From Chryseosolibacter indicum (GTDB lineage Bacteria > Bacteroidota > Bacteroidia > Cytophagales > Cyclobacteriaceae): DNA of 43,070 nucleotides. The number at the start of each line of letters is the position of its first letter. Positions within the stretch are counted from its first letter, which is position 1. The DNA lies in assembly GCF_018598585.1 (NCBI RefSeq), contig NZ_JAHESD010000051.1, positions 1 to 43,070 of the forward strand, read 5' to 3'. Position numbers and translations under genes: made by a program. Below are positions 23,119-31,311 of this stretch, piece by piece. The notes under the pieces are model-generated. The model was given only the letters and a program-made list of their open reading frames with translations. It was not told the origin of the DNA and made no database searches.

Positions 23119-23565
23119 ATGCGTTACTTTATCATCCTATTTTTCCATTTGATAATACTTAAAACAACCGCTCAGGATGTTGATACTGTATCGTTTGAGG
23201 ACGAAGTTGAGCCCGGTGTCTATTTTAGCACACAAGCTGAGCCTGTCGGTGGTTACAAGCAATTACTAGAATTTTTTGAGCGGAAGATAAGTGATGGGGA
23301 TACCATCGGGAAGAAAAATTCAATACCACTTGAAGCGATCAGGTTTCATGTTAACGAACATGGCGGTGTTGATACTGCTTACGTTAGTATTCCTCATTTC
23401 GCTTGTCCCATCCACCGAATAATTGCTGAGGAACTACGCAAAACACATTGGGTGCCCGCGACAGTGAGGGGCAAACCTGCGCCATTCGTATCTAGTCTAT
23501 CGGGCGCAATCCGCCTAACGAGAACTGTCCAGAAAAAGTATCGATGCAGGTGGAGCGGTAGTTAG
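23119..23565 (+). CDS. Secreted TonB C-terminal-like protein
   Basis: 148 residues with an N-terminal signal peptide (about residues 1-18, ending near TTAQDVD). The rest resembles the periplasmic C-terminal domain of Bacteroidetes TonB-like proteins: IRFHVNEHGGVDTAYVSI, then WVPATVRGKPAPF, the usual W-x-PA…G-x-P pattern. It lacks a membrane anchor and proline-rich linker, so it is not a complete energy transducer. Similar small proteins are common in this phylum with unknown roles. It ends 3 bases before the converging DUF3883 gene. Confidence 0.6.
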   Translation: MRYFIILFFHLIILKTTAQDVDTVSFEDEVEPGVYFSTQAEPVGGYKQLLEFFERKISDGDTIGKKNSIPLEAIRFHVNEHGGVDTAYVSIPHFACPIHRIIAEELRKTHWVPATVRGKPAPFVSSLSGAIRLTRTVQKKYRCRWSGS

Positions 23566-23568
23566 GAG

Positions 23569-24402
23569 TCAGAAGGAACCTTTGAACTGAGTCGGTTTCA
23601 TGTTACAAAACTCATCATACGCGCCATTGGCAATAAAAAGTTTCGGCTCTGCTTTTAGATTGAATACGCGATATAAGAAGAAACTAGATCTTTGCCGTTT
23701 AGAAAAGTCATACTCAAACGCTGAAAAATAAAAGGGAGCTTCCTTTGTTAGCTTTTTAGACTTCACTTCAATGTATCGATCAGTTCCGTTAGTATTCTTG
23801 GAAAGAATATCAAAACCAAGTCCATCGCCCTGAGTTTGTGAAACCCATTCAATTTTATCAGCCAAGCTTTCTTTGCCAGCGTGAACAAGGCGCCAGCGCT
23901 CATACTCGAGAGCAATGCTTTCACCAGTCTGACCGACACTTTTGTTCGCTTGCTCCAATTCGATGTAGTTTACTTTAACTGGACTTCTATATACCATTTC
24001 GGGTTCTTGCAACAATGCTTCCGCCTTTGGCATCTCTTCTAACATTTTTTCGAAGACCAAACCTTTGGGTGTAGGCGCAGATTCAGCGAACAGTTGGAAA
24101 GTTTTTTCTGCTTCAGGCTTTTTCCGAATATAAGAGAACACAACTTCTTCAAGCAATTGCTTCTGATAGTTATATGCTGGCAAGTATCCTCGGACATAGG
24201 GTTGGCCGATCTTCGCAAGTACAGCACTAATATCCCTATTCTTGAATTCTATAGAACCTTCTGATCGGTTCTTGAGCAAGGGTAGTATTCGTCTTCAGAT
24301 TGCGGATTTGTTGAAGGCAACACCAGACTGTTCCTTCGATAACATCTCGAAGTATTCGGAGACAATGAGCTCAACTTCCTCTCGTGTCCAGTCTTCAGGC
24401 AT
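23569..24402 (-). pseudogene. DUF3883 nuclease-like protein gene interrupted by an in-frame TGA
   Basis: Read from the ATG at 24402 the frame encodes an N-terminus typical of DUF3883 proteins (MPEDWTREEVELIVSEYF, then FNKSAI). It hits TGA at 24295-24297 after 35 codons and continues in the same frame with RRILPLLKNRSEGSIEFKNR and the rest of the family. Near the C-terminus GLGFDIL…RYIEVKSKK is the conserved DUF3883 core, a PD-(D/E)xK-like region (Asp, then Glu-x-Lys). Family members occur with restriction and defence genes. The stop sits in a conserved segment, so the protein is probably not made at full length, unless translation restarts (TTG at 24279) or the stop is read through. A sequencing error is possible. 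Confidence 0.7.
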
Positions 24403-24603
24403 GGGTGTTACGCTACTGCAACTTACAAAATCTGCTGCGTGAACCAGGATGGTAGGACGGGATATTGCCGCTTACTTAAATTTTTATTATTTTAGCTAAG
24501 ATTCCTTGCCCCACCTGATCCACTCGATCGCCAGCCCACTAGGAATCGCAAAATCTTGGAGAACCTATCGGTCCTTCCGCTACGTTTGTGGTTTTAATCT
24601 TTA

Positions 24604-25557
24604 ATGTCTATGACTTCAATCAAACTGACTACTGTAGCACTATGTGCTAGTGCAATGATGATGCTTTCATCTTGTCAAAGTGCCTTACTTGACAATGTGC
24701 AGGGAGTTTATGTAGCTGATAAGCAATTTTTGAGAAAGTCGCTTGAGTCAACAATGGAAACAAACAACAGGCTTGCGTCTGCACTTTTCAATAGAGTGAT
24801 TGAAAATGCGATAATCGAATTCAAAATAAAAGCGGACTCAATCGAAGGTTTGATATTCATCGCGGGGCAAAGCACCCTAATAAAATCGAAAATTAAGATT
24901 CAAAATGACAGTCTCGTTATAAAGTCAGATAAGTTGGATGCCTATATCATTCATACCGACACAGCTTTGTTCTTCAAAAGTAAGAGTTCCGCTTTTTCCA
25001 TAAAGATGATTAAGAGCAGTGCTACTAATCTGTCACCTGAAACGAACGAGGCATTATCCGCCTTGCGAATACAGAATAAACAACAGGAGCAATTTGAATC
25101 TAACTTGGGCAGATGGCAAATCGGTCGTCTTGTCGATGAGTTTGGAGACGCAACAGGGGAGTCATATGTATATTCGGTGGTTCGAGGGAGCCATGAAAAC
25201 TCAGCGGTTACGAATTCAGATGTGTATGTTAAAAGCTTCATTCAAGGAGAGAGCCTTTATTTCGAGGTTTTCAACACCTCCATGAGCATGAAAGAAACTT
25301 TTCCTGATAGCGAGTTTGGGACGATAAAAATTAAATTCCCGAATGGGGATGTGAAATCCGAGCGAGTTTTTTTCTATCAAAACTCCGTAAGTGAAGCGCC
25401 AGACAGTGGACCACCGCTAATATATACGCACCTTAAAAAAGGTGGCGAAGGTTTAAAAATACTCATTGATTTAAGCACAGTAAGTAGATATCAAAAGGAT
25501 AAATATCAGTTTTCAATTGGTGCAGTTAACCTCGCTGAAGCCTTATCCGGCATTTAA
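24604..25557 (+). CDS. Lipoprotein of unknown function
   Basis: 317 residues with a lipoprotein signal peptide: hydrophobic VALCASAMMM and the lipobox LSSC with Cys24. The mature protein should sit in the outer or inner membrane facing the periplasm or surface. No domain is recognised; the body is mixed alpha/beta with no obvious repeats. It lies directly upstream of the Hachiman-like pair on the same strand, with 22 bases between its stop and the nuclease ATG, so cotranscription is likely. A lipoprotein is unusual beside a cytoplasmic helicase-nuclease system, so this may be an independent cargo gene. Confidence 0.6.
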   Translation: MSMTSIKLTTVALCASAMMMLSSCQSALLDNVQGVYVADKQFLRKSLESTMETNNRLASALFNRVIENAIIEFKIKADSIEGLIFIAGQSTLIKSKIKIQNDSLVIKSDKLDAYIIHTDTALFFKSKSSAFSIKMIKSSATNLSPETNEALSALRIQNKQQEQFESNLGRWQIGRLVDEFGDATGESYVYSVVRGSHENSAVTNSDVYVKSFIQGESLYFEVFNTSMSMKETFPDSEFGTIKIKFPNGDVKSERVFFYQNSVSEAPDSGPPLIYTHLKKGGEGLKILIDLSTVSRYQKDKYQFSIGAVNLAEALSGI

Positions 25558-25579
25558 ATAAACGCCAACCTTTTGTTTG

Positions 25580-26338
25580 ATGTCATTCAATTTTTTATCT
25601 AAAAACTTAGGCAGCGGTAATACTCTTTACATTATTGATATAGAGACCATTGATGAACCACTTAAGATTTGCCTAGATAATTGGTTTGTTAAGGTATGTG
25701 AGGGAAATCGTGGCATTGAACTATCGACAGTCAAGACTAGAGTAGCCAATTTCCTTGGGACAAAAGCGGGAAGCACGACCGAAATGGGTGCGGTAGCCGA
25801 ATTCTTATTACATGTTTTTCTCAATGAACAAGGGTATCAGCCGCAATTTCTATATACCAACCTTGAAGAAAACTCAATTAAAAAAGGCTTTGATGGCTAT
25901 TATCTTTTTGCCTCACAAGAATGGATACTAGAAAGTAAATCCGGAAGTATTGGCACAGCTGGGATATCCCACGCAAAAAAAGTGAAGGAATCTTACGATG
26001 ACTTAAAGAGTAAATTGGCAGGGGAAGGGCCAAACAATCCATGGGAGAACGCTTACAAGCATGCTTCGCAGCTTGATGTCAATGCTAATCCGAACGTAAG
26101 GAAAAACATAGACGCACTATCGCAGCGATATACAAAAGGAGTGTTTCAACAAATTAAGGAAACTAACATTATTCCTGGAGCTACTATCTTCTTGAACGGG
26201 ACCTGGAAACCGACAGATTCTGCGGAGCTTGAAAAGGAGGTATTACAGATCATCGAAAAACTGGAGTTCAAAAAAATGGTTGTGGTGTGTGTAACAAAAT
26301 CAACTCTAAAACTTTTCTTGGATTACCTAAAGGCGTAA
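25580..26338 (+). CDS. HamA-like PD-(D/E)xK nuclease subunit of a Hachiman-type defence pair
   Basis: 252 residues from the ATG at 25580; a TTG one codon earlier is also in frame. Nuclease-like residues, numbered from that TTG, are Glu75 in MGAVAEFLLHVF, Asp106 in KKGFDGYYLF and Glu119-Ser-Lys121 in WILESKSGS. This order is that of DUF1837/HamA effectors (E…GFDG…ExK). The next gene, 3 bases downstream, encodes an SF2 helicase like HamB. In Hachiman the helicase senses damaged or foreign DNA and releases the HamA nuclease. The family match rests on motifs and pairing; a different nuclease-helicase system of the same logic is the alternative. Confidence 0.65.
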   Translation: MSFNFLSKNLGSGNTLYIIDIETIDEPLKICLDNWFVKVCEGNRGIELSTVKTRVANFLGTKAGSTTEMGAVAEFLLHVFLNEQGYQPQFLYTNLEENSIKKGFDGYYLFASQEWILESKSGSIGTAGISHAKKVKESYDDLKSKLAGEGPNNPWENAYKHASQLDVNANPNVRKNIDALSQRYTKGVFQQIKETNIIPGATIFLNGTWKPTDSAELEKEVLQIIEKLEFKKMVVVCVTKSTLKLFLDYLKA

Positions 26339-26341
26339 CAC

Positions 26342-28783
26342 ATGGACCTATCTGAAAAAAGGACGCTAACATCTATTAACAAAATTCCGTTTTTTAGGGA
26401 CGCTATTCAAGGCCTTACAACTGGGCGCCAGCTTTCGGAAAATGAAAAGAGTTATCTGCTCGCATGCGCAATACTCTTTTTGCGGCATTACGGGCAAGAC
26501 AAGCGTAGACGAACGTATTGCGACTTTGCTTATTATATCATTTTGAAATATTCTGTGACATATAGTGACTACAGACCACTTTATGACTTTGCAACGGTTT
26601 TCGGCTTTTACCCGATAGTCAGCTTTATACTAGATAGGAAGATGCTCCCTGACGAAAGTATCTCTCACCAACTTGTTTCTCTCGAAATTGAGAGGTATCG
26701 CAGCGAAGGATATATCGAAACAATACATCAATTCAATGAAAAGAAAAGCTTACTTTCAGATTCTTCCAATAGTTTGAGCTATGTTGCTCCCACCTCATTT
26801 GGAAAAAGTTCCGTCATAGTAGATTGCATAAAAGCCGCAACATCTAAGGATCAAAAAATAGCCATTATTGTTCCGACTAAATCTCTTCTAATGCAGACGT
26901 ATCGCATGATTAGGGATAAAGGATTTGGTAAAAAACTTATAATACATGACGAGATGTATCAAGGTGAGCCAGCCTTTATTGCGATATTCACCCAAGAGCG
27001 CGCCCTGCGTTTGTTGGAGAAGAATGAGATTCATTTTGACCTTATTTTCATTGATGAAGCGCATAATATACTTAAAGACGATTCGCGCAGTATTTTACTA
27101 TCTCGCCTCCTTAATAGGAATTATCGTCTTAATAAGGGTCATCGTGTAGTATATCTTTCACCACTGATCGAGGACATTGAAAATCTTAAGATGTATTCCG
27201 ATCATTTGATTTCACAGCATAAAATCCATTTCAACATAAAAGAGCCGGAGATTTTTGAGGTCAAACTTAATAATAGCGTTCATAAGTATAATCGCTTCGT
27301 AAATGAACACTACCACATTGGCCAGGCTGATGGGCTATTTTCTTATATCCTTAAGACAGCAGGAGAAAAGAATTTCATTTACAACTATCGGCCGATTTAC
27401 ATAGAAAGGCTTGCAAAAGACTTGGCCCAAGCCATTCCTGACAAAATAGTTTCCGAACGGTTACAAGATTTGATTAATAATCTGCGCCAAGAAGTTCACG
27501 AAAGATTTTATGCCGTGCAGTATGTCGCAAAAGGCATTATCTACCTACATGGGAAACTTCCCGATTTGATTAAAGAGTACCTCGAAAGCAAGTTCCGTGA
27601 TATCCCTGAAATAAAGTATGTTGTTGCTAACTCGGTAATTCTTGAAGGCATGAACTTGCCAATTGACACTCTATACGTTTTGAATACCTATTCACTGCAA
27701 GGAAAAGAATTAACCAACCTTATAGGTCGAGTAAATCGTCTAAATAATATCTTCAGCAATGAAAACAAAACTTTGGAGAAACTCCTCCCTAAAGTCCACT
27801 TTTTGAACAATGAAGACTATAACAGAAAAGGGAGTAGTATGACGAGCAAAATTGAAATGCTGCGAAGCCGGACTTTCCCTGATACAATCGAAAATCCAAT
27901 TTTAGAATCATTTGACTTCACGAAGCTGAAGATAAATGCAGACCAAAAAGATCGAGCCAAAAAGAAATACGAGCAGATCAAGCGCGATGAGGAATTCTTG
28001 AGTAAAGACCCGCAGACCCATCTTGAGAAGCTGAAGCAAAATTTGATAGAATCCGGCATTAGCAACTTTTATAGTAACGTGGACAGATTGTCGGATTTAA
28101 TCGCCTTAAGGTTGGATGGATTGGTGAAAACAGCGACATGGGGCGCGTATGATGTAATTGAAAAGATCTGGGCGCTTTTCGTAAATGATATTGATTACAT
28201 AATGGACAAGGAGTTCGCTAGGCTACGATATTCCGAGGCCAGAGCATACTATAAAAACCACATTCTAATTAGCCAGCGAAGGGCACTTAAACAAAACATT
28301 AACTACACGGTAGGTTATTTTAAATCACGGATTGCTGACAATAACGGGTTAACCTTTTTTGGAACAACTTACGGTGAGCAAAGTATCGACCCTTTGGATG
28401 AAGCAGCAACATCACAACTCTACATTGATTTGACCTCCAAAACCGAAACAGAGCTTGTAAATCTCGCAATCGTCAAATTAAAAATCGAAGATGACTTTGT
28501 CAGCTTTAAGGTCAATAAATTCATTGTGATGTTATACGATTATGATCTGATCTCCACAAATGACTATAACGAATACGTCTATGGAACAACCGATCAGCAT
28601 AAGATTGAACTTACAAAAATCGGGTTGAACATTGGACTTATCAATAAGCTGGAGGCGGACGGTCAGTTAAAAAATATTTTTCTTGATGAATACAACAACC
28701 TAGCTGCCAATGCTGAATTCATGGACTATAAAAGTTCTGCGAACGACTTCTATCGTTTTGAGTTGGAAAGATTTTTGGGCTAA
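26342..28783 (+). CDS. HamB-like SF2 helicase of a Hachiman-type defence pair
   Basis: 813 residues. A helical N-terminal domain (1-140) is followed by helicase motifs: a variant Walker A PTSFGKS (150-156) with Phe in place of the usual Gly, IVPTKSLLMQ (Ia), FIDEAHN with DEAH at 238-241, and motif VI LIGRVNRLN. The C-terminal ~300 residues are helical. The PTSFGKS form and the paired upstream nuclease suit HamB. It is translated right after the nuclease (3-base gap). It should couple ATP hydrolysis to DNA sensing or unwinding and control the nuclease. Confidence 0.7.
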   Translation: MDLSEKRTLTSINKIPFFRDAIQGLTTGRQLSENEKSYLLACAILFLRHYGQDKRRRTYCDFAYYIILKYSVTYSDYRPLYDFATVFGFYPIVSFILDRKMLPDESISHQLVSLEIERYRSEGYIETIHQFNEKKSLLSDSSNSLSYVAPTSFGKSSVIVDCIKAATSKDQKIAIIVPTKSLLMQTYRMIRDKGFGKKLIIHDEMYQGEPAFIAIFTQERALRLLEKNEIHFDLIFIDEAHNILKDDSRSILLSRLLNRNYRLNKGHRVVYLSPLIEDIENLKMYSDHLISQHKIHFNIKEPEIFEVKLNNSVHKYNRFVNEHYHIGQADGLFSYILKTAGEKNFIYNYRPIYIERLAKDLAQAIPDKIVSERLQDLINNLRQEVHERFYAVQYVAKGIIYLHGKLPDLIKEYLESKFRDIPEIKYVVANSVILEGMNLPIDTLYVLNTYSLQGKELTNLIGRVNRLNNIFSNENKTLEKLLPKVHFLNNEDYNRKGSSMTSKIEMLRSRTFPDTIENPILESFDFTKLKINADQKDRAKKKYEQIKRDEEFLSKDPQTHLEKLKQNLIESGISNFYSNVDRLSDLIALRLDGLVKTATWGAYDVIEKIWALFVNDIDYIMDKEFARLRYSEARAYYKNHILISQRRALKQNINYTVGYFKSRIADNNGLTFFGTTYGEQSIDPLDEAATSQLYIDLTSKTETELVNLAIVKLKIEDDFVSFKVNKFIVMLYDYDLISTNDYNEYVYGTTDQHKIELTKIGLNIGLINKLEADGQLKNIFLDEYNNLAANAEFMDYKSSANDFYRFELERFLG

Positions 28784-28810
28784 TTTATTTCGAAATTGAA
28801 GCGTATGGAA

Positions 28811-28838
28811 AAGAACGAGAGTATGTTTTCTCGTTCTT
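28811..28838. terminator. Bidirectional terminator between HamB-like and integrase genes
   Basis: AAGAACGAGA (28811-28820) and TCTCGTTCTT (28829-28838) form a perfect 10-bp stem with an 8-base loop, exactly in the 60-base gap between two converging stop codons. A-rich and T-rich flanks let it work on both strands. Confidence 0.65.
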
Positions 28839-28843
28839 AGTTC

Positions 28844-30079
28844 TCACCTTGAAAGTTTAACTTTCAAGGCCCTCATATCCTCACTCACCTTCTGATCTAA
28901 AATCTTCGCATACTGCTGTGTTGTCCTGAGTGTCTTATGTCCAAGCATCTTACTCACAGTTTCTATTGGTACACCGTTAGTTAAGGTCACGGTAGTAGCG
29001 AAGGTATGCCGCGCAGTATGAAATGTCATCTTCTTGTTGATCTCGCATCGGTCGGCAATCTCTTTTAAGTATTCATTCATCTTCTGATTGCTCATCACCG
29101 GTAATAGCTTGCCTTGATTCACACACTGCGGATGATCTTTGTACGAGTCCATGATCTTCAATGCCTGTGGCAAAAGCGGAACACGAGTCGAAGTTTCTGT
29201 CTTCACACGTTCGGTATGTATCCACTTCTCGCCATCGTGACCGATCACAATGTCAACTCTTTTCAGTTTCTGAACATCCGCGTAAGCGAGACCTGTATAA
29301 CAACAGAAAACGAAAATATCACGCACGTTGGCGAGGCGATCGGATATGAACTTTAACGCAATAATCCGATCAAGCTCATCTTGCAGCAAGTATGGTCTGT
29401 TTGTGTCGCGGATCTTTACTTTGTAGTTCATGAACGGATCTTTGTCCAGCCAGTCATGAGCAACGCAGATGCGAACAATTTTCTTGAGCTTCTTGATCGT
29501 TCCCATCGCAGTATTATGCTCGACATTTCGAACGGTCTTCAAAAAGAATTCGTACTCACTAATGAATTGATAGTTGAGCTCGCGAAGCTTGATGTCATCT
29601 TTCTTTTTGTGCTTCATAAATTCTTCCAAAGAGTTGAAAGCTGACTTGAATCTTTTCAGTGTTCCTTTTGCATACTCTTTTCCTACCAGGTCGGTGATCT
29701 GTTTGATGTGTTCGCGGTAGACCAGCATCAGACTTTTGTCTTTCAAGGGATCGATCTCTTCTTCCTCGATGCCGTGCATAATATTTCGCACCGCTTTGAT
29801 CGTGACTTCTTTTCCTTTGTTCAATAGTTCACGCTGCGCTTCGTAGATCTGCGCCTGCATGGTTTCAAGAAAGCTGTTGAGTTGTCGCGTCTCTTCTCTC
29901 TTCGTCACGATCGCGCGACCTCTTTTCGAATCCCACTTTGTTGGATCGATCTCACGCTGTGTTGAGAATTCTGTTCGATCACCATCAATTGTCAATCGTA
30001 AATAGATTGGCATTTTTTCTCCGACTACATAGCCGCTGCGCTTCTTCAATCGGAAATGGACACTGATTGTCTTGTTCAT
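28844..30079 (-). CDS. Tyrosine recombinase (island integrase)
   Basis: 411 residues from the ATG at 30079. An N-terminal arm-binding domain (~1-110, VHFRLKKRSGY) and SAM-like core-binding domain (~115-215) precede the catalytic domain. Catalytic residues are Lys293, His354 and Arg357 (HTARHT), His381 (LGHKTLRTT) and the nucleophile Tyr390 (QQYAKI). The first catalytic Arg is replaced: the usual GLR box reads TGLAYADV with Ala265, as in many Bacteroidetes integrases such as the CTnDOT type. It lies about 250 bases from tRNA-Lys and surely catalyses insertion of this island there. Confidence 0.95.
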   Translation of the reverse strand: MNKTISVHFRLKKRSGYVVGEKMPIYLRLTIDGDRTEFSTQREIDPTKWDSKRGRAIVTKREETRQLNSFLETMQAQIYEAQRELLNKGKEVTIKAVRNIMHGIEEEEIDPLKDKSLMLVYREHIKQITDLVGKEYAKGTLKRFKSAFNSLEEFMKHKKKDDIKLRELNYQFISEYEFFLKTVRNVEHNTAMGTIKKLKKIVRICVAHDWLDKDPFMNYKVKIRDTNRPYLLQDELDRIIALKFISDRLANVRDIFVFCCYTGLAYADVQKLKRVDIVIGHDGEKWIHTERVKTETSTRVPLLPQALKIMDSYKDHPQCVNQGKLLPVMSNQKMNEYLKEIADRCEINKKMTFHTARHTFATTVTLTNGVPIETVSKMLGHKTLRTTQQYAKILDQKVSEDMRALKVKLSR

Positions 30080-30212
30080 CAAAGTAATTTTTTAATGGTT
30101 ATTAAATTTCCTTTGATGTCTTTGCAGAATCAAGATGTTCATTGAGTGAACCCCTTGATATTGAATCCCTTATCTCGTTTAGCGAGACCTCATTTTCTCA
30201 GCGGCACGCAGG

Positions 30213-30225
30213 TCCCGAATTAGTC
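30213..30225 (+). repeat. Subterminal repeat, right copy (candidate integrase arm site)
   Basis: TCCCGAATTAGTC, identical to 9110-9122 and in the same orientation, between the integrase start and the tRNA-proximal attachment site. Confidence 0.5.
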
Positions 30226-30274
30226 CCGCGACATATGAGAAAAGATGACTTTTTTGGTAAGCGTTAAAAACAAA

Positions 30275-30305
30275 AAAGCCCACAAAAACGTGTTTTGTGA
30301 GCTTT
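30275..30305 (-). terminator. Island-borne terminator for tRNA-Lys
   Basis: AAAGCCCACAAAA and TTTTGTGAGCTTT arms pair with one mismatch. On the minus strand the stem is followed by TTTTTTGTTTTT, a strong intrinsic terminator 25 bases after the tRNA 3' end. The island thus supplies a new terminator in place of the one it displaced (8998-9021). Confidence 0.65.
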
Positions 30306-30328
30306 CGAGTGTTTTGGTTTGTCAACCT

Positions 30329-30344
30329 GTGATCCCGCTGGGAT
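30329..30344. mobile_element. Right attachment site within tRNA-Lys
   Basis: GTGATCCCGCTGGGAT, identical to 9025-9040. It covers the T-arm/acceptor 3' side of the tRNA plus one flanking base, so insertion regenerates a complete tRNA gene. Confidence 0.85.
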
Positions 30345-30402
30345 TCGAACCCAGGACCCTTACATTAAAAGTGTAATGCTCTACCAGCTGAGCTACGAGA
30401 TC
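30330..30402 (-). tRNA. tRNA-Lys(TTT)
   Basis: 73 bases on the minus strand. Acceptor arms GATCTCG and CGGGATC pair with one G-T; the anticodon loop CTTTTAA gives anticodon TTT; the T-loop is TTCGAAT; discriminator A; CCA is not encoded. It is the insertion target of the island, and its last 15 bases are duplicated at 9026-9040. Confidence 0.96.
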
Positions 30403-30520
30403 GTTTTTACTTTTCTTAGTTCACTTAGCTGTTTTTCTGGTAAGCTAAGTGATCTTCTCAACTACTTTCTTGCTCCTTTATTGTGCTTTTGCGTAATTGA
30501 GGGCACAAAGGTAACAGGAT

Positions 30521-31267
30521 ATGAAAAAAATGCAAAGCCGATCGATAAAAAATATTACTTTTTACATCACGCTGATACTCACCACTTTTCAATACACTTA
30601 TGCTCAAACTTCTTCTTTTCAACTAAAAACTGCTGATTCTCTCTTCCTGGCAAAGCGTTATACCCAGTCTTTTGAGCACTATAAAGAGATCTTAGATCAG
30701 AAACAGTATACACCTGCCATGGTTCTCAAGATGGCATTTATACAGGAAGGTTTGGATAATGTGGGACAGGCCATGTATTATCTTAATTTGTATTACTCGC
30801 TTACAAACGATAAGGCAGTACTCGACAAGATGACTGAACTTGCTGATAAGCACAATCTTGAAGGTTATGAAACTTCAGACACTGACCACTTCCTTGACTT
30901 TTATTACGACAACTACCTCTACATCACAGCAGGAATAGCGGCAATTGTCATCTTTTTTCTCTCACTGACCTTTTATACAAAACTGAAATTGCATAAGCGT
31001 CCGATATTCGCCGGCGCCTTCGTGATGCTGTTACTGATTGGTTTCTTCCTCCATGTTAACTTTGGAGATCGCGCCACAACAGCAATAATCACCAACACCC
31101 GTACCTATATAATGAATGGCCCCTCACCAGGAGCACCCTTGGTAACAATAACAGGAGATGGCCACCGCGTGAAGATTCTTGGAAAAACCGATGTATGGAC
31201 TAAAATACAATGGGGAGGACAAACAGCCTACGTAAGAGATAACAGCCTGCTGCCCATACGTCTCTAA
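30521..31267 (+). CDS. TPR-like and SH3 domain membrane protein
   Basis: 248 residues. A signal peptide or anchor (~12-30, ending in TYAQ) is followed by a periplasmic TPR-like region (ADSLFLAKRYTQSFEHYKEI), two hydrophobic helices (~132-153 and ~160-178), and a C-terminal bacterial SH3 domain (TRTYIMNGPSPGAPLV… VWTKIQWGGQTAYVRD). This architecture is frequent in Bacteroidota next to BatD/aerotolerance-like genes, but no such genes are present here. It is the first gene outside the island. Confidence 0.78.
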   Translation: MKKMQSRSIKNITFYITLILTTFQYTYAQTSSFQLKTADSLFLAKRYTQSFEHYKEILDQKQYTPAMVLKMAFIQEGLDNVGQAMYYLNLYYSLTNDKAVLDKMTELADKHNLEGYETSDTDHFLDFYYDNYLYITAGIAAIVIFFLSLTFYTKLKLHKRPIFAGAFVMLLLIGFFLHVNFGDRATTAIITNTRTYIMNGPSPGAPLVTITGDGHRVKILGKTDVWTKIQWGGQTAYVRDNSLLPIRL

Positions 31268-31311
31268 CATCAAATAAACTATTGGCTATCACTTTAAGCT
31301 TTCTGCTTTCA

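Larger units (their letters stand above)
9025..30344. mobile_element. Integrative and mobilizable island in tRNA-Lys, about 21.3 kb
   Basis: Bounded by 16-bp direct repeats of the tRNA-Lys 3' end. A tyrosine integrase lies next to the intact tRNA. Inside are an excisionase-like HTH protein, a winged-helix protein, MobC and a MOBP-type relaxase, but no conjugation (Tra/VirB) genes, so the element should move by borrowing another element's transfer machinery. A 13-bp word, TCCCGAATTAGTC, is repeated just inside both ends (9110-9122, 30213-30225). The cargo is rich in defence-like genes. Whether it is still able to excise is not known. Confidence 0.85.

Noticed and set aside
9025-30344. The island as a full conjugative element or prophage
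   Set aside because: No coupling protein, VirB/Tra transfer genes or phage structural genes were found; only mobilization genes are present.
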